Assembly: GCF_041749095.1 (NCBI RefSeq)
Contig: NZ_JBGTCA010000022.1
Location: 1-40,784 of the forward strand
Direction of reading: 5' to 3'
Length of the DNA: 40,784 nt
DNA from: Aquiflexum sp041749095
GTDB taxonomy: Bacteria > Bacteroidota > Bacteroidia > Cytophagales > Cyclobacteriaceae
Below the pieces are notes generated by a model that worked only from the letters and a program-made list of their open reading frames with translations, searched no databases and was not told the origin of the DNA. Numbering within the stretch: position 1 is the stretch's first letter; each line of letters begins with the position of its first letter. Of this stretch, positions 30,153 through 37,848 are shown piece by piece. The translations under genes were made by a program, and so were the position numbers.

Positions 30153-30920
30153 TTATTTTTTTCCTTTCTCACAATAATAGATGATTTCATTTTCCGGGAG
30201 CGCATGTTTTACAATCAGTTCTTGGGAGAGAGTTTTTACAAATAGATTTTCATGCACGCTTAGGCCTGATTTATTCAATCTGCTTGCATAGTCCTTTCCA
30301 TATTTTCTGACATGGTCCCTCTGACCAAAAAGCCTTTCCCTTTCGGCAGGATCGGAAATGGTTTTGTCCTCGATTGTTTTTTCAAGGTCATATACCGGAG
30401 ATTGAATGATTCCCCAACCGTCCTTTTTCAGCACCCGGTTGATTTCACTGCAGGCCAAATGGTCATCATCCACATGTTCCAAAACGTGGTTGCAGAATAC
30501 CACATCAAAACTCTCATCCTCAAATGGAATCTGATGCACATCCATTTTGACTTTTGCCAAAGGCGACTCCAGGTCAGCGGTGATATATTCCAGATTGGGC
30601 AATGCTTCCATCCTGTCAATAAAGCACAACTCGGGTGCAATGTGGAGGATCTTTAATTTTGAGGAAAAAAAATCAGTTTCTTTCTGTAAAAACAGCCACA
30701 TCAATCTGTGACGCTCCAAAGCCAGGCAATTGGGGCAAAGTGCATTTTCCCTGGCCTTTCTTCCATAAGGCAGAAATTTACGGAAAGAATGTTGGCAGAC
30801 ATTGCAGGTTACATTTTTTCCGCTGTAGAAAATCGCCATCACTCTAAGAAAAAAATGGGAAAACAATTGAAGGTATTTCCTTGGGATAAACCTGATTACA
30901 AAACTGATAATGGATTTCAT
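30153..30920 (-). CDS. Class I SAM methyltransferase with N-terminal zinc ribbon
   Basis: This 255-residue protein opens with a basic hydrophobic segment. A four-cysteine zinc ribbon follows: Cys39/Cys42 (CNVC) and Cys62/Cys65 (CPNC, then LALERHR). The methyltransferase core comes next: ILHIAPE (motif I, degenerate), TADLESP (Asp116), DVHQIPFEDESFDVVFCNHVLEHV (motifs II-III) and VLKKDGWGIIQSPV. The CxxC-CPNCLALERHR head is shared with methyltransferases found next to cell-surface polysaccharide glycosyltransferases. A role in glycan or lipid-linked sugar methylation is plausible but inferred. It is convergent with the GT2 gene. Confidence 0.9.
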   Translation of the reverse strand: MKSIISFVIRFIPRKYLQLFSHFFLRVMAIFYSGKNVTCNVCQHSFRKFLPYGRKARENALCPNCLALERHRLMWLFLQKETDFFSSKLKILHIAPELCFIDRMEALPNLEYITADLESPLAKVKMDVHQIPFEDESFDVVFCNHVLEHVDDDHLACSEINRVLKKDGWGIIQSPVYDLEKTIEDKTISDPAERERLFGQRDHVRKYGKDYASRLNKSGLSVHENLFVKTLSQELIVKHALPENEIIYYCEKGKK

Positions 30921-31089
30921 GAAAGCGTTTTTTGGAATTATTAGCCGGGTCTAGGCCATTAGGAAGTCTGCAATTTATCAAAATCCTGTCAAACGTGAAG
31001 CATGGTTTTCCCTTAAAATCTGACAATTATAAATTCCTTTAATGGTTTTATAACTTTCTTATTGGGGGAATTCCAAGTCCAATTTCGTT

Positions 31090-31097
31090 TAAATTTG
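31090..31097 (+). promoter_or_regulatory. Possible -7 box of the export operon
   Basis: TAAATTTG matches TAnnTTTG and sits 23 bases before the adaptor gene's ATG. No correctly spaced -33 TTTG is seen. Confidence 0.35.
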
Positions 31098-31120
31098 TAA
31101 TTGTACTTAAGAAGAATGTC

Positions 31121-32467
31121 ATGCAGAAAAAAACCATATTCATATTGATTGGTATTGTAACTTCTATAGCACTTCTTTTTTATTTTTTTTCCAGAGGAGG
31201 TGTGGATGATGGTTTTGATATCATTGCAAAAGTGAAGCAAGGTGAGTTCAGGGTTGAAATCACCACTTCTGGAGAATTACAAGCTCTGAATTCGGTTGAA
31301 ATTTTGGGGCCGGTAGAAGCTAGGCGCTACAGGATTGGAAGTATGACGATTGAATCTATGGTGGATGAAGGTACTGTCGTCAAGCAAGGGGAGTTCATAG
31401 CTGCTTTGGATAAGACGGAATTATTTGGGCGGCTGGAAGACAAGCGTATTGAACTCGATCAGGACAAAGCTTTATATGAGCAGACCCAATTGGACACTTC
31501 TTTGGTTTTAAGGCAAGAAAGAGACAATCTGATCAACCTCGAATACGAAGTTGGAGAAAAGAAGCTTGTATTGGAACAATCAGAATTTGAACCACCTGCC
31601 ATCATCAAACAAAACGAGTATGCTTACGAAAAAGCCAAAAGGGATTTTGAGCAGGCCAAGGAAAGATATAGGATAAAAACCTTGCAGGAAAGAGCCAGAA
31701 TGGTGGAAGTTGGTGCTCGATTGAGGGAAGTTCAAAGTGAAGTGTCACAAATCCAGGCCGTTCTTGAAAAATTTACTGTCACAGCCCCTCAAAACGGGAT
31801 GGTGATATATGTCCAAGGAAGGGGTGGAAAAGTTAAAGAAGGTTCGCAGATTAGCAGCTGGAATCCAGTAGTGGCAACATTACCGGACCTATCCTCCATG
31901 CAGAGTGTGACCTATGTCAATGAAGTTGATATCAGAAAAGTAAAAGCAGGTCAAAAGGTGGAATTGGGTTTGGATGCATTCCCTGAAAAAAAATATAGTG
32001 GAGAGGTAATCAAAGTGGCAAATGTGGGTCAGCAGCGGCCTAATTCTGACGCCAAAGTTTTTGAGGTTATTGTCAAAGTAAATGAGAGTGATCCTTCCAT
32101 GCGTCCTTCTATGACAACCAGTAATTCGATAGTGATTGAAAAATTGGAAAATGTGATTTATGTTCCTTTAGAAGCTATTAATGTGCAAAGCGACAGTATC
32201 AATTATGTCTATTTATCCAACAGAAAAAAGCAGGAAGTGAAATTGGGCTTAGCCAATGCCAATGATGTAGTGATAGAAATGGGATTAAATGAAGGACAGA
32301 ATCTCTATCTTTCCACTCCTGACTGGTCAGAGAATACAGCTATCAGTCTTTTAGATGAATTGAACGGAAAAAGAAATCCAGACTTAAGTTTTTCAGTTTC
32401 AGAAAATACAACGGAACCCGAAGTGAGGAATTCAAGAAGAGGAAGGCCAACTCAAGATAACGACTAA
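31121..32467 (+). CDS. Periplasmic adaptor (membrane fusion) protein, MacA/HlyD-like
   Basis: This 448-residue inner-membrane-anchored adaptor has one N-terminal transmembrane anchor (about 5-23). The lipoyl/barrel-sandwich halves are in GPVEARRYRIGSMTIESMVDEGTVVKQGEFIAALD and VTAPQNGMVIYVQGRGGKVKEG. A long alpha-helical hairpin lies between (about 105-210, rich in Glu, Lys and Gln). The beta-barrel segment is VNEVDIRKVKAGQKVELGLDAFPEKKYSGEV. The C-terminal tail ends in a Ser/Arg/Pro-rich stretch. It should bridge the permease and the TolC-like protein encoded next. The permease gene begins 6 bases after the stop. Confidence 0.94.
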   Translation: MQKKTIFILIGIVTSIALLFYFFSRGGVDDGFDIIAKVKQGEFRVEITTSGELQALNSVEILGPVEARRYRIGSMTIESMVDEGTVVKQGEFIAALDKTELFGRLEDKRIELDQDKALYEQTQLDTSLVLRQERDNLINLEYEVGEKKLVLEQSEFEPPAIIKQNEYAYEKAKRDFEQAKERYRIKTLQERARMVEVGARLREVQSEVSQIQAVLEKFTVTAPQNGMVIYVQGRGGKVKEGSQISSWNPVVATLPDLSSMQSVTYVNEVDIRKVKAGQKVELGLDAFPEKKYSGEVIKVANVGQQRPNSDAKVFEVIVKVNESDPSMRPSMTTSNSIVIEKLENVIYVPLEAINVQSDSINYVYLSNRKKQEVKLGLANANDVVIEMGLNEGQNLYLSTPDWSENTAISLLDELNGKRNPDLSFSVSENTTEPEVRNSRRGRPTQDND

Positions 32468-32473
32468 AGGTTT

Positions 32474-33793
32474 ATGTTTGATGAAAGACTATTAGCAAAT
32501 TTTCAAATTGCTTTAGAAGCTGTAATTGCAAATAAACTACGGTCACTTTTAACGGCACTCGGAATAATTTTTGGTGTTGCCGCAGTAATAGCCATGCTGG
32601 CCATAGGTAACGGAGCCCAGCAGGAAATTCTGGAACAAATACGCTTAGTAGGAGTCAACAATATTGTCATAGAGCCTGTATTTGAACAGGTGGAGCAAAC
32701 TTTGGATGCACAAGGAGACCTCGAAGCTGAAAGGGGTAAATTTTCACCTGGACTAAAATTAAGTGATGTTGATGCGATTTCAGAGATGATACCTGGAGTA
32801 AAAAACATCAGTCCCGAAATCATACTGGAAACCCACTTGGTCAAAAGTGGTATAAGGAGGTCCGCCAAACTAGTTGGCATTACTCCTGCCTACTTTGAGG
32901 TGCTGGATTTTCACCTTAGGGAAGGAAAGATGTTCAGCCAAAGCAACATGATCAATGGAGATCCTGTTTGCATCATAGGAAGGTCAGTGCAGACCAAATT
33001 TTTTTCAAAAGAAAGCCCAATTGGTAAGAAGATAAAAAGCGGTAGCCAGTGGTTGGAAGTGATCGGGGTCATGGAAGAAAGATTGATATCCGAACAGAGT
33101 ATTTCCAAATTGGGAATCAGGGATTTCAACATGGATGTGTACGTTCCCATTCAGTCCATGTTGATCCGGTTCAAAAACAGAGATCTGGTTACCGGATATA
33201 GTATTATGAATGAAGATTCTGAAAATGTTCTTACCAAAAATTACCATCAGATAGACAAAATAGTGGTGCAGGTGGAAGAAAGTGAGTCACTGAATCCCAC
33301 CGCGGAAGTAATTGCCAAGTTATTGGAAAGAAGACATAATATGGTAGTTGATTTTGAAATAACAATTCCCGAGCTATTATTGAAGCAGCAACAGCGGACA
33401 CAAAATATTTTTAACCTGGTATTGGGAGCCATTGCAGCGATATCATTATTGGTCGGCGGTATTGGGATCATGAACATTATGTTGGCCTCAGTTATGGAAA
33501 GAATTAAAGAAATTGGCCTAAGACTTTCGTTAGGTGCAAAAAAATCCGATATTGTCAATCAATTTCTATTTGAAGCAGTCATGATCAGTGTATCAGGAGG
33601 AATAATCGGTGTAGCATTGGGGATTTTTCTTGCCTATTTGGTTTCCAATCTGGGCGATTTTCCTACGATAGTCACCGTTCCCTCCATTATACTTTCATTT
33701 GGGGTAGCCGCTACCGTTGGATTGGTGTTCGGCATAGCTCCTGCAAGGAAGGCTGCAAGTCAGGATCCTATAACTTCATTAAGATATGAGTAA
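32474..33793 (+). CDS. MacB/FtsX-type ABC permease without an ATPase domain
   Basis: This 439-residue permease has the four-helix MacB topology: TM1 about 17-40 (LLTALGIIFGVAAVIAMLAIG), then a large periplasmic domain (~45-310). TM2 is about 313-337 (GAIAAISLLVGGIGIMNIMLASV), with TM3 and TM4 beyond 360. The cytosolic segment RIKEIGLRLSLGAKKSDIVNQFLFEA is the FtsX signature. E. coli MacB carries an N-terminal ATPase; this protein begins directly at the permease, so an ATPase must come from another gene. None is in the operon. The 3' end overlaps the TolC-like gene by 8 bases. Confidence 0.94.
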   Translation: MFDERLLANFQIALEAVIANKLRSLLTALGIIFGVAAVIAMLAIGNGAQQEILEQIRLVGVNNIVIEPVFEQVEQTLDAQGDLEAERGKFSPGLKLSDVDAISEMIPGVKNISPEIILETHLVKSGIRRSAKLVGITPAYFEVLDFHLREGKMFSQSNMINGDPVCIIGRSVQTKFFSKESPIGKKIKSGSQWLEVIGVMEERLISEQSISKLGIRDFNMDVYVPIQSMLIRFKNRDLVTGYSIMNEDSENVLTKNYHQIDKIVVQVEESESLNPTAEVIAKLLERRHNMVVDFEITIPELLLKQQQRTQNIFNLVLGAIAAISLLVGGIGIMNIMLASVMERIKEIGLRLSLGAKKSDIVNQFLFEAVMISVSGGIIGVALGIFLAYLVSNLGDFPTIVTVPSIILSFGVAATVGLVFGIAPARKAASQDPITSLRYE

Positions 33794-35267
33794 ATGTTTA
33801 CATCGCAGTATCATCTTTGGATTGTTGATGCTTGCGCCGGTTTTTGGTTTTGCCCAGGAAAAATTGACGTATACTTTAGATGAACTGGTTCTGCGTGCCA
33901 AGTCAAGATCACCGGCGGCACTCAGGGCAGAGACCAGGCAGGAAAACCGGTTTTGGCAATACAGACTTTTCAGATCCAATTACAATCCCCAACTTAGATT
34001 GGCAGGAACAATCCCCGGGTTCTCACGGTCATTTAATAATATCGTCCAACCTGATGGTACCATAGAATTCCGGGAAGTCAGACAGAATCTGATGGATCTT
34101 GAACTGGGGATGCAACAGGAAATAGCCGCTACCGGAGGTACTATTTCCATTAATTCATCTACCAATAGGTTTGATAATTTTCTAGCCCCGGAAGGAGCCG
34201 CCCAGACAAGGTGGAGCGGTGTACCTGTCAATGTACGTTTAAGCCAGCCAATTTTTGCTTACAATCCACTGAAATGGGATAAAAAAATCGAGCCATTGCG
34301 CTATGAAGAAAGCAAAAGAGAATACGTAGAGGAAATGGAAAGCATCAGCAGGACCGTAACCGAACTTTTTTTTAACTATTTGGTTGCTCAGGTCAATTTG
34401 GATATTGCCACCAAGAATTTACAGAATACCCAGGAAATCCTAAAAATTGAGCAAGGGAGATATAACATAGGGACTACTTACGAGGATAAATTGCTTCAGG
34501 TGGAGTTGCAGGTGTTACAAGCTAGGCAGGACTTAGCTCAGGCTAGATTGGATATGGAGACCAATTCCCTAATACTCAAAGCCTATGTGGGTCTAGGTGA
34601 AACTGCTGAACTAATCCTGATTCCTCCCGGTGATATCAAGGATATTGAGATCAATGTAGATGATGCCTTGGAATATGCTTTCCAAAACAGGTCACAGGCG
34701 CTGGGATTTGATATCCGCCTACTTGAAGCGGATGCCGATATGGCACAGGCCCGGGGACAACGTTTCAACATGTCATTTAATGCAAGCTATGGTTTGAACA
34801 ATGCCGCTCTGAACTGGCAGGATATTTATACCGATCCAAACAGACAGACCCTCGTAAATTTAGGTTTTTTTGTACCGATACTGGATTGGGGTAGAAACAA
34901 GGCCAGGATGGGACAGGCTGCGGCATTCAAGAAATTGGCGGAATACCAAGTTGAGCAAGATATTGTCAACTTTGAGCAGGAAATATTCACCAAAGTGAGA
35001 AATTTCGCCATGTTGAAAGACCGCTTGGAAATCACCAAAAAATCAGATGAAGTAGCAGACAAGAGATATGGTATCTCATTGAGGAGATACCAAAACGGCA
35101 ACGTGACCATTACCGACCTCAATATAGCCCAGCAGGAAAAAGACCAAAACCGAAGGGCCTACATAGTAGCTTTAAGGGATTATTGGACAGCCTATTATGA
35201 AATGCGGGAACTGACGCTGTATGATTTTGAGAATAGGCAGTTGCTGTATGTACCTAAGGAGAATTAG
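33786..35267 (+). CDS. TolC-family outer-membrane efflux protein
   Basis: This 493-residue protein has a signal peptide (1-23, ending FGFAQ) and the two TolC-type repeats. Each repeat has long helices (for example VEEMESISRTVTELFFNYLVAQVNLDIATKNLQN and the late FEQEIFTKVRNFAMLKDRLEI) and short barrel strands (GGTISINSSTNRF, NMSFNASYGLNNAALNW). The RYQNGNVTITDLNIAQQEKDQNRRAYIVALRDYW block is characteristic of the family. Together with the adaptor and permease it forms a tripartite exporter for peptides, lipids or drugs; the substrate is unknown. The start overlaps the permease gene by 8 bases. No terminator is visible after it. Confidence 0.94.
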   Translation: MSKCLHRSIIFGLLMLAPVFGFAQEKLTYTLDELVLRAKSRSPAALRAETRQENRFWQYRLFRSNYNPQLRLAGTIPGFSRSFNNIVQPDGTIEFREVRQNLMDLELGMQQEIAATGGTISINSSTNRFDNFLAPEGAAQTRWSGVPVNVRLSQPIFAYNPLKWDKKIEPLRYEESKREYVEEMESISRTVTELFFNYLVAQVNLDIATKNLQNTQEILKIEQGRYNIGTTYEDKLLQVELQVLQARQDLAQARLDMETNSLILKAYVGLGETAELILIPPGDIKDIEINVDDALEYAFQNRSQALGFDIRLLEADADMAQARGQRFNMSFNASYGLNNAALNWQDIYTDPNRQTLVNLGFFVPILDWGRNKARMGQAAAFKKLAEYQVEQDIVNFEQEIFTKVRNFAMLKDRLEITKKSDEVADKRYGISLRRYQNGNVTITDLNIAQQEKDQNRRAYIVALRDYWTAYYEMRELTLYDFENRQLLYVPKEN

Positions 35268-35849
35268 GTTTTTTGAGAAGCGAGAGATTAGAGGCGAGAA
35301 GCGAGAATCGAGAGTTTAGAATAAGAAACAAGACCAAATTCTTAAGATTGCTCTAATCAAAAAAAATTCCAGAATAGAAGATGTAATAAGCTTACCTTGT
35401 CATGTCGACGGCAGGAGACATCTATAAAGACGCTTGATACGAGAACTAAGAACCAAGACAAAAGAAGCGAGAGCCGAGAAACAAGAGCCAAAAAACAAGA
35501 ACAATGCCTGTCCTGAATAATATAGGGGAACCAAGAAGATATCTTGAATTGATAAATAATGGTGTTCATAATCAAAGAAGACTTCTCCTTGTCATGTCGA
35601 TCCCGACAGCAGTACGGGAGAGACATTTATAAGACACCGGAACCAAGAGTCAAGATTTAAGAAGCGAGATGCGAGAAACAAGAACCGAGATTGGGTTTGG
35701 ACGGAATTGGCTGGAATTAGGAAACAGTGTTAGCCTCTTGTAAATATGACTTTAGAATAATGTGCCATTTTCAAATCTAAAATCTAAAACCTGCCGGCAG
35801 GCAGGTCTAAAATCAAAGATCTAAAATCTCACGTCTCACGTTTTGTTTC
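35268..35849. repeat. 582-bp repeat-filled intergenic region
   Basis: No credible gene lies here. It has three kinds of repeat. (1) Short-unit arrays of GCGAGAA/AAGAACCAAGA type occur at 35275-35337, 35438-35510 and 35641-35695, and CTAAAATCTAAAA with TCTCACGTCTCACG at 35773-35849. (2) A pair of related elements, CCTTGTCATGTCGA ... GGAGACATCTATAAAGAC (35395-35431) and CCTTGTCATGTCGA ... GAGAGACATTTATAAGAC (35587-35635), are spaced 192 bases apart. (3) The palindrome CCTGCCGGCAGG (35790-35801) is followed by a further CAGG. Confidence 0.8.
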
Positions 35850-36020
35850 TCACGTCTCCTCAGACTTTCCTTTAGCAAACCTCCCCGCTTTTTTCAAAGC
35901 CTCATAGACAATCCATTCAATCTGCCCGTTGGTACTGCGGAACTCATCTGCAGCCCATTTTTCGACGGCTTTCATCATCTTTTCGTCCAATCGGAGCGCG
36001 AATGGTTTTTTAACAGACAT
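35850..36020 (-). CDS. 56-residue ribbon-helix-helix (Arc-type) DNA-binding protein
   Basis: This short gene starts 1 base after the stop of the PH-like membrane protein gene. The protein reads MSVKKPFALRLDEKMM, then KAVEKWAADEFRSTNGQIEWIV, then YEALKKAGRF and an acidic end. The strand KKPFALRLD followed by two helices, with the turn at STNGQ, is the Arc/MetJ ribbon-helix-helix pattern, and Lys/Arg residues on the strand would contact DNA. No toxin gene is attached: its upstream partner is a membrane protein and the SPFH gene lies beyond. It is probably a regulator of this operon or of targets elsewhere. Confidence 0.87.
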   Translation of the reverse strand: MSVKKPFALRLDEKMMKAVEKWAADEFRSTNGQIEWIVYEALKKAGRFAKGKSEET

Positions 36021-36021
36021 T

Positions 36022-36492
36022 TTACTCTGATTTTATTTGATTAAACTGCTTGATGACTTTTTGCATTTCTTCCGGTTTTTGAGTTCCGATAAGGAATTTT
36101 TTGTCCTTCAAACTGACAATCAGACCATGTTTGCCACCTACATTGTATGCCCACATGGTAAAGTTGTATCTGATTCCCCACCCACCAAACTTGGTTAGTG
36201 AGTTGTATTCTATCAATTCTAATTTTTCAATTTGATCGATGCTATATTTTCTATGGCCAATTAATGGAAAATAACTAAAGGACAATCCATTTTCATCAAT
36301 TCGAGTCTTTAGTTGCAAGCTTACAAAAAGCATTATTACCAAACCCAAAATTAGGATAGGAATAATAACTTCCCAGCCTTCGATAGGTTGCGTGAAAATT
36401 CCATAAAATGTAATCCCAGTGACCAAAACCAAAATGGCCCAGATCCAAGGCTGATTGAATCGTTGATTTTCCTTAAAGACAAATGTTGCCAT
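36022..36492 (-). CDS. Two-TM membrane protein with PH-like cytosolic domain
   Basis: This 156-residue protein has two adjacent transmembrane helices (about 17-33, IWAILVLVTGITFYGIF, and 42-61, VIIPILILGLVIMLFVSLQL). The soluble part reads TRIDENGLSFSYFPLIGHRKYSIDQIEKLELIEY, then GGWGIRYN, and near the end GLIVSLKDKKFLIGTQKPEEMQKVIKQ. This matches the bacterial PH-like (bPH) pattern of 'ENGLxxxx...W-I' strands, as in membrane-anchored PH proteins. The function is unknown. It lies between an SPFH gene (156 bases upstream) and the ribbon-helix-helix gene (1 base downstream). Confidence 0.75.
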   Translation of the reverse strand: MATFVFKENQRFNQPWIWAILVLVTGITFYGIFTQPIEGWEVIIPILILGLVIMLFVSLQLKTRIDENGLSFSYFPLIGHRKYSIDQIEKLELIEYNSLTKFGGWGIRYNFTMWAYNVGGKHGLIVSLKDKKFLIGTQKPEEMQKVIKQFNQIKSE

Positions 36493-36648
36493 GATATTTT
36501 GGTTTAATTAGAAGATTTTTAGGCTTATTCAGACCTCCAGCCATCTACCATTTTTTAGATTTTATGAGGTCTGAGAGTACGTAAAATCAAATTTCTTTTT
36601 GTCAATTGAACCTCGAAACCCCTGAACTTCATTGACTACCATATAGGA

Positions 36649-37497
36649 TCATTGATTGAGCGTTCCCACGTTCAACACCGGACTTGCAGATCGATCGGAG
36701 CATAGTACCACCATCAGGTTGCTGACCATGGCCGCTTTTTTCTCATCCTCGAAATCTATGATGCCTTTTATCTTTAGGTCTTCCAAGGCCATTTCCACCA
36801 TGCCAACAGCTCCATCCACGATTTTCCTCCGTGCGGCGACGATTGCCGTGGCCTGTTGTCTCTGAAGCATGGCAGAAGCGATTTCTGATGAATATGCCAA
36901 ATGGGAAATCCTTGCCTCGATGACTTTGATACCGGCATGATGTAAGCGCTCAGAAATTTCCGCTTCAAGTGAATGGTTGACATCTTCCACACCGGAACGT
37001 AATGTGATTTCAGCATCTTCAGCCTCAAAATCATCATATGGGTATTTGCCCGCCATTTTTCTAACCGCAGCATCTGATTGGAGGTGAATGAAGTTTTCAT
37101 AATCTTCTACTTCAAAAGTAGCCTTGAAGGTATCCTCAACCTGCCAAACGACAATAGTTCCCACCATGACCGGGTTACCGATTTTGTCGTTGACTTTTAG
37201 CGGTTTGTTTTCAAAATTCCTTACCCTAAGCGAAATTTTGTTTTTGGTCATAAAAGGGTTCACCCAAAAAAAGCCATTGGCTTTGACTGTCCCTTTGTAG
37301 GCTCCAAAGAGGATCAGAACCATTGCCTTGTTTGGCTGCAGAGTAAAAAAGCCGGGGAGAATCAGGATAAATCCCAAACCCAAAACAAGTCCAAGAATAT
37401 GTATCTCATTGATAAATGAAAGTGCAGTGGCCGGAATCAGGGCTATCGCCACCAAAACCATTAAATAGCCAGAGAAAGGTTTTACGATTTTTTCCAT
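36649..37497 (-). CDS. SPFH/Band 7 domain protein (stomatin/prohibitin-like)
   Basis: This 282-residue protein has two N-terminal hydrophobic helices (about 9-27 and 32-52) and then the SPFH domain. That domain contains LQPNKAMVLILFGAYKGTVKANGFFWVNPF, KISLRVRNFENKPLKVNDKIGNPVMVGTIVVWQV, then AEISERLHHAGIKVIEARISHLAYSSEIASAMLQRQQA, the conserved stomatin coiled-coil start. The C-terminal helix carries AARRKIVDGAVGMVEMALEDL. SPFH proteins form large cage-like oligomers at membrane microdomains and often control membrane proteases or quality control. No NfeD or protease gene is next to it; its neighbours are a PH-like protein and an RHH protein. Confidence 0.94.
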   Translation of the reverse strand: MEKIVKPFSGYLMVLVAIALIPATALSFINEIHILGLVLGLGFILILPGFFTLQPNKAMVLILFGAYKGTVKANGFFWVNPFMTKNKISLRVRNFENKPLKVNDKIGNPVMVGTIVVWQVEDTFKATFEVEDYENFIHLQSDAAVRKMAGKYPYDDFEAEDAEITLRSGVEDVNHSLEAEISERLHHAGIKVIEARISHLAYSSEIASAMLQRQQATAIVAARRKIVDGAVGMVEMALEDLKIKGIIDFEDEKKAAMVSNLMVVLCSDRSASPVLNVGTLNQ

Positions 37498-37848
37498 ATT
37501 GTTATGATATTAAAATGATATCAATGCAATATACTTTGTTGACTTTAGAAAAGTTACATTTTTTGGAAATTATTTTTTTAAATAGTTTGGAATAGCTTAA
37601 TAAAAATCAACTCAAAGGTTTTTTTAACCTCGAAGTTTCGCCTTTTACTTACCACATAGGAGTGCACATAAGTATCACTTAGCCTTTGTAAGCATTTTTT
37701 TGATATCTAATGCGATTGGACTTATAACTATGTCCACTATATTGCTATGTGGTAAAAAATACTCCAATAGTTTTTCATTAGTGTTTATTCAAGGTTTATC
37801 CTAACTCAAAACCTTCGAGTACGCCGCGGCGCACTCAAAGGTTGGGAT
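37498..37848. repeat. 351-bp gap with an 11-bp terminal inverted repeat element and a GC-rich hairpin
   Basis: TTACCACATAG (37649-37659) and the exact complement CTATGTGGTAA (37745-37755) enclose 85 bases. Within them are further small stems: AAGT/ACTT at 37670-37680, TGGAC/GTCCA at 37717-37736, and ATAAGT/ACTTAT at 37668/37720. A second structure, AACCTTCGAGT (37810-37820) with ACTCAAAGGTT (37833-37843), has one mismatch and a GCCGCGGC core. It could end transcription of the M23 gene on the minus strand, where TTTT follows. The gap contains no gene. Confidence 0.75.

Noticed and set aside
30312..30656. A 114-residue plus-strand frame inside the methyltransferase gene
   Set aside because: Antisense to the conserved methyltransferase core; shadow frame.
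35357..35626. An 89-residue minus-strand frame in the repeat region
   Set aside because: It runs through the CCTTGTCATGTCGA repeats and GCGAGAA arrays, and its protein is low complexity.
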